Source: Collinsella sp. AF02-46-1
GTDB lineage: Bacteria > Actinomycetota > Coriobacteriia > Coriobacteriales > Coriobacteriaceae
NCBI RefSeq assembly: GCF_003465825.1
Contig: NZ_QSBV01000006.1
Coordinates: 1-64,000 of the forward strand
Length of the DNA stretch: 64,000 nucleotides
Direction of reading: 5' to 3'
In this document: positions 9,368 through 18,486 of the stretch, one piece after another
Position numbering within the stretch: position 1 is the stretch's first letter
Layout of the letters: each line of letters opens with the position of its first letter
The notes under the pieces: model-generated
What the model was told of the DNA's origin: nothing
The model's input: only the letters and a program-made list of their open reading frames with translations
Databases searched by the model: none
Position numbers and translations under genes: made by a program

Positions 9368-10294
9368 CTATGCGAGCTCGTCGGCAATAGCTGCGACCTG
9401 CTCGGCCGTTTCGCACGAATACACGCGAACGTCGCTCAGCGTACGCTTGACCAGGCCCGACAGCGTTTTGCCGGGGCCGACCTCAATAAACGTGTCGATG
9501 CCTTGATCCTGCAGAGCATGCAGCGCGTCGACCCAGCGCACGGCATGACTCACCTGGTTGGCCAGCACCTCCGATGCCGTCTGCGGGTCGGCCGGATAGG
9601 GCGCCGCCGTCATATTTGCCATGACCGGAATCAGCAAAGGGGACGGGGCGTGCCCGGCTTGGATATACGTCGCCAGTCCCTCAGTCGCCTCGGCCATATA
9701 GGGGCTATGGAATGCACCCGACACTGCGACCTTCATGGCGCGACCGCCAGCCTCTTTCACTAGAACGTCGAGCTCCTGCAGCGCCTCGGGCGCTCCGGCC
9801 ACAACCGTCTGCTGGGGGCTGTTGTAGTTGACCGGCCAGCAGTCCTCGCCGGCCTGTTTTGCCAAGCCCTCGACCTGCGCCGCATCGAGTTTGATGACGG
9901 CGCGCATGCCGCCGGGGTGACGCTCGGCCGCCGTGGCCATCAATGCCGCGCGCTCACATACGAGCTCAAAACCCGCTCGCGTATCGAATGCCCCCGCAAA
10001 GGTGAGTGCAGCGACCTCGCCCAGCGAGAATCCCGCACAGGCGGCAGGCACCACGCCGCGCTCGCGCAGGGCGACGGCGACAGCCAAGTCGTGCACGAAC
10101 ACGCAAGGCTGCGTGTTCTCGGTCTGCGAGAGCTCCTCCTTGGAGGCGCTCCGGCACTGCTCGCTGGTCCCCGGGCGCACCTCGTCGGCAATGGCGAACA
10201 CCTCGGCAGCCGCCGGCGATGCTTCGATGAGGTCGACGCCCATCGCGGGGTGCTGGGCACCCTGACCGGCAAACAGAAACGCTACGCTACCCAT
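9368..10294 (-). CDS. fabD: Malonyl-CoA:ACP transacylase
   Basis: A 308-residue acyltransferase loading malonate onto ACP. It shows GQGAQHPAMG near the N-terminus, the nucleophile elbow AGFSLGEVAAL and the His of GAFHSPYM. In most FabD proteins the residue before the nucleophilic Ser is His (GHSLGE); here it is Phe, a mild oddity. The start at MGSVAFLFAGQG is taken because all FabD proteins begin this way. It overlaps the end of fabK by 13 bp. Confidence 0.93.
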   Translation of the reverse strand: MGSVAFLFAGQGAQHPAMGVDLIEASPAAAEVFAIADEVRPGTSEQCRSASKEELSQTENTQPCVFVHDLAVAVALRERGVVPAACAGFSLGEVAALTFAGAFDTRAGFELVCERAALMATAAERHPGGMRAVIKLDAAQVEGLAKQAGEDCWPVNYNSPQQTVVAGAPEALQELDVLVKEAGGRAMKVAVSGAFHSPYMAEATEGLATYIQAGHAPSPLLIPVMANMTAAPYPADPQTASEVLANQVSHAVRWVDALHALQDQGIDTFIEVGPGKTLSGLVKRTLSDVRVYSCETAEQVAAIADELA

Positions 10295-11226
10295 GCGGAC
10301 GCACCCTTCAGGACATGCTCGGCGCCGCCGACCAGATCGTCGACGATTTCGCGAGCGCTCTGGCGCTCGTTGACCATGCCGGCAATCTGTCCGCACAAAT
10401 ACGAACCCTCTTCGTAATTACCGTCCTTTGCCGCCTTGCGAAGCGCACCCGTGCCCATGGCCCCGAGCTCCTCGGGACTTGCGCCCGCCGCCTCGTTCTT
10501 GGCATACGCGTTGGTGAAGGGGCTCTTGAGGGCACGAACCGGATGTCCCGTCGAGCGACCGGTCGCGCGCGTCGACGTGTCGCCTGCCTTGAGCACCAGC
10601 TCTTTGTACTGTTCGGATACGGTGCACTCGTTTGCGACCAGAAAGCGTGTTCCCACCTGGACGCCGGCAGCGCCGAGCATAAAGGCGGCCGCCACACCGC
10701 GGCCATCGGCGATACCGCCAGCCGCGACCACGGGAATATCGACCGCATCGACAACCTGCGGCACCAGTGCCATCGTCGAGGTCTCGCCAATATGGCCGCC
10801 TGATTCGGTGCCTTCGGCAACCACGGCGGTGGCCCCGCGACGCGCCACGAGACGCGCCAGCGCCACCGAGGCAACGACCGGGATGACCTTGATGCCCGCC
10901 TCGTTCCACGCCTTCATGTACTTGGTGGGATTGCCGGCGCCGGTCACCACAACGGGCACCCGTTCATCAATCACCACTTGTGCGACCTCGTCGACAAACG
11001 GGCTCATGAGCATAACGTTGACGCCAAAGGGCTTATCCGTCTTGGCGCGCAGCTCGTGAATCTGATCGCGCAGCCAGTTGGCATCGGCATTCATGGCCGC
11101 GATAATGCCTAAGCCGCCTGCCTCGGACACGGCCGATGCCAGCGAGGCGTCAGCAATCCAGGCCATGCCGCCCTGGAACACAGGCTTTTCGATGCCGAGC
11201 AGATCGCAGAGAGGAGACTTGAGCAT
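10282..11226 (-). CDS. fabK: Enoyl-ACP reductase II (FMN-dependent)
   Basis: A 314-residue TIM-barrel flavoprotein of the nitronate-monooxygenase/FabK family, performing the last reductive step of the elongation cycle. Visible signatures are the N-terminal PVFQGGMAWIADASLA, the FMN-binding GTESGGHIG and the AGGIADGRG phosphate loop. Location inside the fab operon between acpP and fabD separates it from nitronate monooxygenases. No fabI is seen in the window. FabK enzymes elsewhere are naturally insensitive to triclosan. The acpP stop overlaps its start region (TAGTGATG). Confidence 0.93.
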   Translation of the reverse strand: MLKSPLCDLLGIEKPVFQGGMAWIADASLASAVSEAGGLGIIAAMNADANWLRDQIHELRAKTDKPFGVNVMLMSPFVDEVAQVVIDERVPVVVTGAGNPTKYMKAWNEAGIKVIPVVASVALARLVARRGATAVVAEGTESGGHIGETSTMALVPQVVDAVDIPVVAAGGIADGRGVAAAFMLGAAGVQVGTRFLVANECTVSEQYKELVLKAGDTSTRATGRSTGHPVRALKSPFTNAYAKNEAAGASPEELGAMGTGALRKAAKDGNYEEGSYLCGQIAGMVNERQSAREIVDDLVGGAEHVLKGASAWVA

Positions 11227-11228
11227 CA

Positions 11229-11465
11229 CTACTTCTCCAATGCCGCCTCGACCGTATCGACGAACTCGCCGACCGTCTTGGGGTTCTCCTCGGTATCGAG
11301 CTCAATGCCAAACTCGTCCTCGACGGCAACGAGGATCTCGACGGTACCCAGGCTGTCGAGGCCAATCTCCTCGAGCGTGGACTCGGGCTTCATCTCGACA
11401 TCGTCAAGGCCGGCGGTCTCGCGGATAACGTCGCAAACGCGCTCGAAGGTCTTCTGATCTGCCAT
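11229..11465 (-). CDS. acpP: Acyl carrier protein
   Basis: A 78-residue acidic four-helix carrier with the phosphopantetheine motif LDSLG; Ser38 is the attachment site. It carries growing acyl chains for all Fab enzymes encoded around it. The start MADQKTFERV is supported by AAGGAGAAC upstream; a longer in-frame reading has basic residues atypical of ACP. It is the second gene of the operon, 52 bp after fabH. Confidence 0.96.
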   Translation of the reverse strand: MADQKTFERVCDVIRETAGLDDVEMKPESTLEEIGLDSLGTVEILVAVEDEFGIELDTEENPKTVGEFVDTVEAALEK

Positions 11466-11517
11466 GGTAGTTCTCCTTTGTTTGTGCCCCAGGGGCGTTT
11501 TCATTTCCTATGTGCAG

Positions 11518-12477
11518 CTACTTCCAGCGAAGTAGATAGCCACCTACATCCAAGCCGGCGCCAAATCCAACGAGGGCGATGGTGTCGCCCGCATTCAGTG
11601 CGTTGGTGCGCGCCAGCCGATCAAGCGCAAAGGGAATGCAGGCGCTCGAAATATTGCCGGTTTCACGCAACGTTCGGACCACACAGTCGTCCGGCACACC
11701 TAAGCGCTTGACCGCCTGGCTCAGGATTCGTTCGTTAGCCTGATGGAATACAAAATGATCGATGTCTTCGACCGCAATGCTCGCATCGCTCGCAAGCTTA
11801 TGGACCATGTCGCAGATGGCATTGACGCCGAACTTGAACACACGACGACCGTTCATGGACAGCACGCTTTCGCGGTCCTGCGCTGTCTTATACGGCGAGG
11901 AGCCCGCCAATCCGGGGACGCGCAGTGTTTCGGCGTCAGGCGACGTCGAAAGCTCAACGGCGAGGGGATTCTCTCCCCCAGCCTCTATGACCGCAGCACC
12001 CGCGCCATCACCAAAGAGCACGCACGTGGCACGGTCGGTCCAGTCGAGCGCGCGCGTCATCTGCTCGGCAGCAACGATAAGCACGCGCCTGGCACGACCG
12101 CGGGCGATATAGCCCTCGGCGACATCGAGCGCAAATACGAAGCCGGCACAAGCCGCCGAAACGTCGAAGGCAGGACATGTGGCACCCAGGCGCTCAGCAA
12201 CGGCGCACGCTTCGGCGGGAACGAGATGATCGCCCGTCGTCGTCGAACAGACGATAAGATCCAGCTGACTCGCATCGACTCCGGACGTCTGGAGCGCTTG
12301 CTCGCTCGCTGCCACGGCAAGGTCGTCGAGCGACTCGGTGGTGCACACATGGCGGCTCTTGATGCCCGTGCGGGTAAAAATCCACTCATCCGAGGTATCG
12401 AGGAACTCGGACAGCTCGTCATTGGAAACTCTGCGCTTGGGAAGCGCCGAGCCTGTTCCAAGAATCGTGAAACCCAT
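11518..12477 (-). CDS. fabH: Beta-ketoacyl-ACP synthase III
   Basis: A 319-residue initiating condensing enzyme joining acyl-CoA and malonyl-ACP. The Cys-His-Asn triad is intact: Cys110 (DVSAACAGF), His in FHQAN near 246, and Asn in ETGNIS near 276. It is the promoter-proximal gene of the fab/acc operon, so it sees the regulation written in the 12478-12653 spacer. ATG is preceded by AAGGAGGTTAGTG. Confidence 0.96.
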   Translation of the reverse strand: MGFTILGTGSALPKRRVSNDELSEFLDTSDEWIFTRTGIKSRHVCTTESLDDLAVAASEQALQTSGVDASQLDLIVCSTTTGDHLVPAEACAVAERLGATCPAFDVSAACAGFVFALDVAEGYIARGRARRVLIVAAEQMTRALDWTDRATCVLFGDGAGAAVIEAGGENPLAVELSTSPDAETLRVPGLAGSSPYKTAQDRESVLSMNGRRVFKFGVNAICDMVHKLASDASIAVEDIDHFVFHQANERILSQAVKRLGVPDDCVVRTLRETGNISSACIPFALDRLARTNALNAGDTIALVGFGAGLDVGGYLLRWK

Positions 12478-12495
12478 CACTAACCTCCTTTGAGT

Positions 12496-12559
12496 TGTTG
12501 ACGTGTTTACATCGACCAAGAGAGGATAGCGCATTCTTCGCTTTGTTGACGTGTTAACA
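12496..12559. promoter_or_regulatory. Paired direct-repeat operators before the fab operon
   Basis: Two 16-bp sites, TGTTGACGTGTTTACA (12496-12511) and TGTTGACGTGTTAACA (12544-12559), differ at one base and start 48 bp apart. Each is itself a tandem of TGTTrACr octamers. On the minus strand a weak -10 (TATCCT, near 12525) lies between them, so a bound regulator would cover the fabH promoter. They also precede birA on the plus strand. The regulator is unknown: the BirA encoded here has no DNA-binding domain. A FabT/TetR-type lipid regulator is a guess. Confidence 0.5.
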
Positions 12560-12653
12560 TTAAATTGTCCAAATGCGACAAAGGCTTCACATTGTGTCTA
12601 TCTCTCGACACCATTGCGTCATTCACTTATTCATTAAGGAGGTAGCAGCCGCT

Positions 12654-13430
12654 ATGGATGCCCAATTAACGATAGTCGACGTAACCGGATCGACCAACGA
12701 TGACCTGCTCGAGGCAGGAAAACAGGGAGCGCCGCACGGCACGGGGCTTGCCGCCCGCGCGCAAACGGCAGGACGCGGCCGACGCGGCCACAAGTGGGAT
12801 TCAACCGCCGGCAACCTGTTGCTCTCGATTGTCCTACGTCCTCGTGTTAATCCCGCCAAGTACTCTGGCCTTGCCGCCGTCAGCGGCCTAGCGGTGCTCG
12901 AGGCGCTCGAGGCGCAAGGTCTTGCTAACGAGATCGGCCTCAAATGGCCCAACGACCTCGTCGCACGAGGACATAAGCTCGGCGGCATCTTGGTCGAGGC
13001 GGCTCGTGACAACGAGGGCAAGCCCTTTGCCGTCTGCGGCATTGGCGTCAATGTGAACTATGTGCCCTCGGAGGTTCCCGATGGCGGCCTGCCGGCAATC
13101 GGTCTGTCAGACCTCAACGAGAATGTTCCCACCGTCGATGTCCTACTCAAGGAGGTCTATCACACCGTCGTAAACGCTGTGGACGCGTGGGCAGATCTGC
13201 TCAACGCCATGGAAGAAGACGCTGGTCCGATCGCGCCCGTCCACGATGATTATGTCGCTCATCTCAATTGGATTGGGGAGCAAGTTATCGCCCGTTCCCC
13301 TGCCGGTGACGAGCTGGCACGTGGCATCTTTCAAACGGTCGATACCTTTGGTCGCGCGTGCATCGAGACGGAAGACGGCTTGCGATCCTTCCATTTTGAG
13401 GAGGCATCGCTGCGTTCCATGGGTAAATAA
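12654..13430 (+). CDS. birA: Biotin--[acetyl-CoA-carboxylase] ligase
   Basis: A 258-residue biotin protein ligase that activates biotin as biotinyl-AMP and attaches it to AccB. It shows GRGRRGHKWDS (biotinyl-AMP binding loop), KWPNDL and KLGGILVE, then a small C-terminal SH3-like domain. The N-terminal winged helix of bifunctional BirA is missing, so this is a monofunctional ligase and probably not a repressor. ATG at 12654 follows AAGGAGGT. It is divergent from the fab operon, sharing a 176-bp spacer that contains the repeat operators. Confidence 0.93.
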   Translation: MDAQLTIVDVTGSTNDDLLEAGKQGAPHGTGLAARAQTAGRGRRGHKWDSTAGNLLLSIVLRPRVNPAKYSGLAAVSGLAVLEALEAQGLANEIGLKWPNDLVARGHKLGGILVEAARDNEGKPFAVCGIGVNVNYVPSEVPDGGLPAIGLSDLNENVPTVDVLLKEVYHTVVNAVDAWADLLNAMEEDAGPIAPVHDDYVAHLNWIGEQVIARSPAGDELARGIFQTVDTFGRACIETEDGLRSFHFEEASLRSMGK

Positions 13431-13492
13431 GGCGCCACAGCCACCCGCTCGACAGCATTACCCGGTCCCCCAAGGCCATCATGCAAAACAAA

Positions 13493-13525
13493 AGAGCCCC
13501 GCTACCGTAATGGCAGCGGGGCTCT
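13493..13525. terminator. Bidirectional terminator between birA and rpsJ
   Basis: AGAGCCCCGCTACC pairs with GGCAGCGGGGCTCT around a short loop. On the minus strand a TTTTGTTTTG tract follows, serving the rpsL-rpsG-fusA-rpsJ operon. The stem also lies downstream of birA. Confidence 0.85.
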
Positions 13526-13546
13526 GTAAGCTATGAGCGATATCGC

Positions 13547-13855
13547 TTAGAGCTTGATGTCGATGTCGACGCCAGCGGGGAGGTCGAGACGCATGAGCGA
13601 ATCAACGGTGCCCGAGGTGGGGTCGAGGATGTCGATGAGGCGCTTGTGGGTGCGCATCTCGAACTGCTCACGGGAGTCCTTGTTCACGTGCGGCGAGCGG
13701 ATAACCGTGTACAGGTTACGCTCGGTGGGCAGGGGGACAGGACCGGAAACGCGAGCACCGGTCTTCTGAGCGGTCTCGACGATGAGCTTCGCGGACTGAT
13801 CGACGACCTCGTGATCATAGCCCTTGAGGCGAATGCGGATCTTCTGGGTAGCCAA
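13547..13855 (-). CDS. rpsJ: 30S ribosomal protein S10
   Basis: A 102-residue S10 ([20 protein letters not shown]), which also serves as NusE in antitermination. Usual length. It follows fusA by 60 bp and is followed at once by a strong terminator, so it is cut off from the rest of the S10 operon (rplC, rplD and so on), which is not in the window. EF-Tu, often found between fusA and rpsJ, is absent. Confidence 0.97.
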   Translation of the reverse strand: MATQKIRIRLKGYDHEVVDQSAKLIVETAQKTGARVSGPVPLPTERNLYTVIRSPHVNKDSREQFEMRTHKRLIDILDPTSGTVDSLMRLDLPAGVDIDIKL

Positions 13856-13915
13856 CTTAAACCTCCAAAGAGTGCGAGAGATGCTCTCGCGGATTACGTA
13901 ACAGGGAGCTCGAAC

Positions 13916-16015
13916 TTAGGCGTTCTTGCTCATGACCTCGTCCACGATGGACTTGGGCGCGGGCTCATAAGAGTCGAACTGCATCGTGTAGGATGCACGG
14001 CCCTGGGTCTGGGAGCGAAGGTCGGTAGCGTAACCGAACATCTCGCCCAGCGGCACCTTGGCACGGATGAGCTTGCTGTTCTTGCGATCCTCCATGCCCT
14101 CGATCTTGCCGCGGCGACCGGAGAGGTTGCCCATAACGTCGCCCATGTACTGCTCGGGGGTCTCGACCTCGACAGCCATGATCGGCTCGAGCAGCTGCGG
14201 ATCGGACTTCTTGAGAGCGTCCTTGATAGCCATGGAACCGGCGATCTTGAAGGCGGCCTCGGAGGAGTCGACCTCGTGGTAAGAACCGTCGAACAGGGTG
14301 ACCTTAACGTCGAGGACCGGGAAGCCGGCGATAACACCGGTGTTCAGGGCCTCCTGGATGCCCTTGTCGATGGACGGGATGTACTCCTTGGGCACGACGC
14401 CGCCGACGATAGCGTTGACGAACTCGTAGCCGAAGCCCTCCTCCATCTTCTCGAGCTTGATGACGGCGTGGCCGTACTGACCGCGACCGCCGGACTGACG
14501 GACGAACTTGCCCTCAGCCTTCTCGACGTCGTGACCGGCGGTCTCGCGGTAGGCAACCTGGGGCTTACCGACGTTAGCGTCAACCTTGAACTCGCGGAGC
14601 AGACGGTCGACGATGATCTCGAGGTGCAGCTCGCCCATGCCGGCGATGATGGTCTGGCCGGTCTCGTGGTTGGTGGACACCTGGAAGGTCGGGTCCTCCT
14701 CGGCGAGCTTGGTCAGAGCCAGGGACATCTTGTCCTGCTCGGCCTTGGTCTTGGGCTCGATGGCAACGTCAATAACGGGCTTAGCGAACTCAATCTTCTC
14801 GAGGACGATCTCCTTGCCCTCGGCGCACAGGGTGTCACCGGTGGTGGAGTTCTTGAAGCCGACGCAAGCGACGATGTCGCCGGCGGCAGCGTCGTCACGG
14901 TCGATACGCTCGGCGGCATTCATCTCGAGGATGCGGCCGAGGCGCTCGCGCTGACCGTTGGAAGCGTTGACAACGTAGGAGCCGGACTCGGCGCGGCCGG
15001 AGTAAACGCGGACGTAGGTGAGCTTACCGACGAACGGGTCGGTCATGATCTTGAAGACCAGGCCGGAGAAGGGCTCGTCGAAGGAAGGATGACGCTGGAT
15101 CTCCTCGCCGGTGTCCGGATCGGTACCGGTGACGGCCTCAACGTCGAGCGGGCTGGGCAGGTAGTCGACGACAGCGTCGAGCAGCTCCTGAACGCCCTTG
15201 TTCTTGTAGGCGGAGCCCACGAAGACGAGGTTGAGCTCGTTGGCCAGAACGCCCTTGCGCAGAGCAGCCTTGAGCTCCTCGACGGTGAAGTCCTCCTCCA
15301 TGAGGATCTTCTCCATGAGCTCGTCATCAAAGCTGGCAGCAGCGTCGAGGAGCTCCTCGCGCTTGGTGGCAGCGATGTCGGCAAACTCAGCCGGGATCTC
15401 GTCCATCGGCTCGGGGTAGGTCATGCCCTTCTCGTCGGCCTTGAAGTCCCATGCAGTCATGGTAACGAGGTCGATGACGCCCCAGAAGTTGTCCTCGGCG
15501 CCCATCGGGACCTGAGCGGCCACGGCGTTGGCGTCGAGACGATCCTTCATGGTCTCGATAGCGTTGAAGAAGTCAGCGCCCACGCGGTCATACTTGTTGA
15601 TGAAGGCGATGCGGGGAACGTTGAAGGTAGAAGCCTGACGCCAAACGGTCTCAGACTGGGGCTGGACGCCGGCAACGGCGTCGAAGACGGCGACAGCGCC
15701 ATCGAGGACGCGCAGGCAGCGCTCGACCTCGGCGGTGAAGTCAACGTGGCCCGGGGTGTCGATGATCTGGATGCGGTAGTCCTTACCGTCCTTGTTCCAG
15801 AAGCACGTAGTGGCAGCGGAGGTAATGGTTACGCCGCGCTCCTGCTCCTGAACCATCCAGTCCATGGTGGCAGCGCCCTCATGGACCTCACCGATCTTGT
15901 GGGTCTTACCGGTGTAGTAAAGAATACGCTCGGTCGTGGTGGTCTTACCGGCATCGATGTGAGCCATGATGCCGATGTTACGGGTATCGGAAAGCTTGTA
16001 CTTAGGCTTAGCCAT
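13916..16015 (-). CDS. fusA: Elongation factor G
   Basis: A 699-residue translocation GTPase. G1 [10 protein letters not shown]2 region [12 protein letters not shown]3 DTPGHVDF and G4 [10 protein letters not shown] are all intact, followed by domains II-V ([11 protein letters not shown] in domain IV). It catalyses ribosome translocation and, with RRF, recycling. It lies 20 bp after rpsG in the str operon. Confidence 0.98.
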   Translation of the reverse strand: MAKPKYKLSDTRNIGIMAHIDAGKTTTTERILYYTGKTHKIGEVHEGAATMDWMVQEQERGVTITSAATTCFWNKDGKDYRIQIIDTPGHVDFTAEVERCLRVLDGAVAVFDAVAGVQPQSETVWRQASTFNVPRIAFINKYDRVGADFFNAIETMKDRLDANAVAAQVPMGAEDNFWGVIDLVTMTAWDFKADEKGMTYPEPMDEIPAEFADIAATKREELLDAAASFDDELMEKILMEEDFTVEELKAALRKGVLANELNLVFVGSAYKNKGVQELLDAVVDYLPSPLDVEAVTGTDPDTGEEIQRHPSFDEPFSGLVFKIMTDPFVGKLTYVRVYSGRAESGSYVVNASNGQRERLGRILEMNAAERIDRDDAAAGDIVACVGFKNSTTGDTLCAEGKEIVLEKIEFAKPVIDVAIEPKTKAEQDKMSLALTKLAEEDPTFQVSTNHETGQTIIAGMGELHLEIIVDRLLREFKVDANVGKPQVAYRETAGHDVEKAEGKFVRQSGGRGQYGHAVIKLEKMEEGFGYEFVNAIVGGVVPKEYIPSIDKGIQEALNTGVIAGFPVLDVKVTLFDGSYHEVDSSEAAFKIAGSMAIKDALKKSDPQLLEPIMAVEVETPEQYMGDVMGNLSGRRGKIEGMEDRKNSKLIRAKVPLGEMFGYATDLRSQTQGRASYTMQFDSYEPAPKSIVDEVMSKNA

Positions 16016-16035
16016 GTTAGTTCCTTACCTTAAAC

Positions 16036-16509
16036 TTACCAACGATAGTGAGAGAACGCGCGGTTGGCCTCGGCCATCTTGAAGACGTCCTCACGCTTCT
16101 TGACGGAAGCGCCAAGACCGTTGGAGGCGTCGAGGATCTCGTTAGCGAGACGCTCGGCCATGGTCTTCTCCTTGCGAGCGCGGGAGAAGTTGACGATCCA
16201 GCGGATGCCCAGAGCGGTGGAACGACGGGAGTTGACCTCCATCGGGACCTGATAGGTAGCGCCACCGACACGCTTGGGCTTAACCTCGAGCGTGGGCTTG
16301 ACGTTGTCCATAGCCTTCTTGAAGGTAGCGAGAGCGTCGCTACCCTCGGACTTCTCGGCAACGATCTCGAAAGCGGTGTAAACGATGCGCTCAGCGGTGG
16401 CCTTCTTGCCGTCAAGAAGGACCTTGTTGATGAGCTGAGTCACCAGGCGGTTGTTGTAAACGGCGTCAGGCTGAACCTCACGACGATTAGCTGCTGCACG
16501 ACGCGGCAT
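16036..16509 (-). CDS. rpsG: 30S ribosomal protein S7
   Basis: A 157-residue S7 ([20 protein letters not shown]), the primary 16S 3'-domain binder that nucleates assembly of the small-subunit head. Full length, ending FSHYRW. It lies in the str operon, 73 bp downstream of rpsL. Confidence 0.97.
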   Translation of the reverse strand: MPRRAAANRREVQPDAVYNNRLVTQLINKVLLDGKKATAERIVYTAFEIVAEKSEGSDALATFKKAMDNVKPTLEVKPKRVGGATYQVPMEVNSRRSTALGIRWIVNFSRARKEKTMAERLANEILDASNGLGASVKKREDVFKMAEANRAFSHYRW

Positions 16510-16582
16510 GTGAAATCTCCTTAAGTGTCAACCGTGCGGCGCTTAGGCGGCACACGGCGAAAGTATCAAAACGTTATCTGGC

Positions 16583-16960
16583 TTATTTGGCCTTGGGGCG
16601 CTTAGCACCGTACTTGGAGCGGGCCTGCATACGGTTCTGGACCGGAGCAGCGTCGTAGGCGCCACGGATGACGTGATAACGGACACCAGGGAGGTCACGG
16701 ACACGACCGCCGCGGACGAGCACGATGGAGTGCTCCTGCAGGTTGTGGCCCTCACCCGGGATGTAAGCAGTAACTTCGATGCCGTTGACAAGGCGAACAC
16801 GGGCAACCTTACGAAGAGCCGAGTTCGGCTTCTTGGGGCTCGTGGTGAAGACGCGGGTGCACACGCCGCGCTTCTGGGAGTTGTGCTGCAGAGCAGCGTT
16901 CTTGGACTTCTTGGGCACGGAACGACGGCCCTGGCGAACCAGCTGGTTAATAGTAGGCAA
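16583..16960 (-). CDS. rpsL: 30S ribosomal protein S12
   Basis: A 125-residue S12 of the decoding centre. The [13 protein letters not shown] loop keeps both lysines of the Lys42/Lys43 region, but the second streptomycin loop reads [13 protein letters not shown]. Arg (codon CGT on the coding strand) occupies the place of Lys in GGRVKDLPG. K88R is a classic streptomycin-resistance substitution in other bacteria. It is the first gene of the str operon, with a good promoter about 100 bp upstream. Confidence 0.97.
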   Translation of the reverse strand: MPTINQLVRQGRRSVPKKSKNAALQHNSQKRGVCTRVFTTSPKKPNSALRKVARVRLVNGIEVTAYIPGEGHNLQEHSIVLVRGGRVRDLPGVRYHVIRGAYDAAPVQNRMQARSKYGAKRPKAK

Positions 16961-17053
16961 AGCGTACTCCTTCTCGAATGATTCCAGCTTTCTGTAAAGT
17001 GCAACGGCTTGAATCGAGGGGTCAGCATCCCCCTACGAAACACGCAGTTCGAT

Positions 17054-17082
17054 AGGATACGTGCCGTTAGCTGTGCCGTCAA
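17054..17082 (-). promoter_or_regulatory. Housekeeping promoter of rpsL-rpsG-fusA-rpsJ
   Basis: Reading the minus strand, TTGACG (17077-17082) and TATCCT (17054-17059) are separated by 17 nt, near the sigma-70 consensus. Transcription would start near 17047, leaving a leader of about 85 nt before rpsL. Confidence 0.75.
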
Positions 17083-17166
17083 CAGACCACGCCGCCGGGC
17101 GTATCCCAAAATAGCTATATTTCCGCAAAGCCTCCATAAAAGGAATCTCCTCCTGCGCATAAGGGC

Positions 17167-17303
17167 GGATTCCCGGGCCGGGCGGCCCTGGCTTAAGTTT
17201 GCTGCTCTACAGTCCTGGCTCGCACGGAGAGCACATTAAGTGCTCTCCGGCTCGTGCGGAACTCGCGACAAACTTAACCCCGCGCCGCCCGGGCCGGGGA
17301 TCC
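17167..17303. repeat. Large nested palindrome, copy 1
   Basis: Outer arms of 34 nt (17167-17200 and 17270-17303) are mostly complementary, with a few mismatches. They enclose a conserved centre with AGTCCTGGCTCGCACG and a perfect inner hairpin GGAGAGCAC-ATTAA-GTGCTCTCC. A small hairpin (CCGACG/CGTCGG) follows the right arm. It lies between the rpsL promoter and the DUF4179-type gene. Copies 2 and 3 share the centre but have different, compensating arms. Confidence 0.85.
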
Positions 17304-17326
17304 GACGCGCTCGTCGGGGCAACGTT

Positions 17327-17361
17327 ACCTGCCAAAACGGGACAGGTTTGTTTTGGCAGGT
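17327..17361. repeat. CCTGCCA-type hairpin with GGGACAGG loop (B1)
   Basis: ACCTGCCAAAAC and GTTTTGGCAGGT are perfectly complementary 12-mers around GGGACAGGTTT. TTTTATCTG follows on the plus strand. Near-identical elements lie at 19047-19084 (inverted) and 55233-55273. Confidence 0.8.
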
Positions 17362-17374
17362 TTTATCTGGGAAA

Positions 17375-17403
17375 AGGCCGCTTCCCCTAGTGGGAAGCGG
17401 CCT
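17375..17403 (-). terminator. Terminator of the first sigma/DUF4179 pair
   Basis: AGGCCGCTTCCC and GGGAAGCGGCCT pair perfectly around a 5-nt loop. The minus strand continues with TTTTCCC. It is 7 bp past the stop of the upstream gene. Confidence 0.85.
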
Positions 17404-17409
17404 CAAGCC

Positions 17410-18486
17410 TTACGAGTAGACGATGGTAAAGGGTTCTTCCGTTTGAGTCTCCCCTGTTGATGTGCACCTCGTTCCCTCAAGGGTTACCGATACAACCTGA
17501 TCGACATTGATGAGCCTTGTCGGAACCCAGATGTTCTCTCCGCTATTGCGTGCCATCGAAACATAGAAGTTGTACGCCCCTGCGTCGTCATCTTCGATAA
17601 TCTGCTCCGATCCATCCTTGTAGCTGACGGTCAGTTTATGATCAACTGCTTCATAGCCCAGATCATCGATGTGCGTCTGGATGGAAAACGGGCTGATCTC
17701 GAGAGGCGAGTCGTCGGAGCGGAGCTCCTTTGTATCGACGTGCGCTCCGACGTTAAACTCTGGCGTCGATACCTCGATCACCTTCGCATCCTCACCTTTG
17801 CCCTCCGTCCAACTGATATTCCAGGTGACCGCATGTCGTAAATCTCGATCGCGATTCCAAGATGCAAAGTACATCGTGCCGTTAATGACCGTGTCGCTTG
17901 ATGTGTCTTTATCAATGGTGCAGCGTGTATCAGCCCATTCCTCGCCGAAGTTCATGCTGGGTGTACTGACGCCCCCTTCTTCTTCACCATAGAGAACAAG
18001 TTCGCCAAGCTCTGCCGCCGGCTTGTAGTAGTTAACGCCATTCGGATTGGACAATGTAAACGTCACAGCACCGCAACCGTTCTCGTCGATTGCCATCTCA
18101 TGAATGTCGAGCGTATAGCCGTTGCCCTCGACGGACAGATTGACCTTCTGGACTGCACCCTCCAGGCTTTGGGGCGCGATACCATCACCAAACTCTCTGG
18201 TGTAGGTATATTTCGTCCCCGACGAGCCGCCATTTGTCCAGGTAACGGACTCTCCGTTGCCATGGTTTCCCCAGGCAGAGGCAAAATAACTGGAATTGAC
18301 AACAGCGTAGGCGACCCCTCCGGTCGCCAGCACTCCGGCAAGGCATCCGATTACGGCAACATAGAGAGGCTTCGCGTGGCCCTTTCGATGAAGCGGCTCA
18401 CCCGCAGCAGCATCAATAACACGGTCGGCAAGATCGCTATCGGCTTGGATGGACTCGAAGGCCTGCTTGATTTGATTGGATTTCAC
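17410..18486 (-). CDS. DUF4179-like membrane protein, probable anti-sigma factor
   Basis: A 358-residue protein with a cytoplasmic N-terminal segment (about 1-40), one transmembrane helix (about 41-64, LYVAVIGCLAGVLATGGVAY) and a large extracytoplasmic beta-rich domain. The layout matches DUF4179-type proteins encoded next to ECF sigma factors, in which the short inner segment is thought to hold the sigma factor. The start is GTG at 18486 after AGAGGAGGGC, and it overlaps the sigma gene by 50 bp, implying co-translation. Family assignment is by layout and motif feel; anti-sigma activity is inferred from context. Confidence 0.75.
   Translation of the reverse strand: MKSNQIKQAFESIQADSDLADRVIDAAAGEPLHRKGHAKPLYVAVIGCLAGVLATGGVAYAVVNSSYFASAWGNHGNGESVTWTNGGSSGTKYTYTREFGDGIAPQSLEGAVQKVNLSVEGNGYTLDIHEMAIDENGCGAVTFTLSNPNGVNYYKPAAELGELVLYGEEEGGVSTPSMNFGEEWADTRCTIDKDTSSDTVINGTMYFASWNRDRDLRHAVTWNISWTEGKGEDAKVIEVSTPEFNVGAHVDTKELRSDDSPLEISPFSIQTHIDDLGYEAVDHKLTVSYKDGSEQIIEDDDAGAYNFYVSMARNSGENIWVPTRLINVDQVVSVTLEGTRCTSTGETQTEEPFTIVYS

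Noticed and set aside
13646..16033. A plus-strand open frame of 795 codons opposite fusA
   Set aside because: Same cause: strong codon bias of fusA leaves the opposite frame without stops. The product has no recognisable domain.
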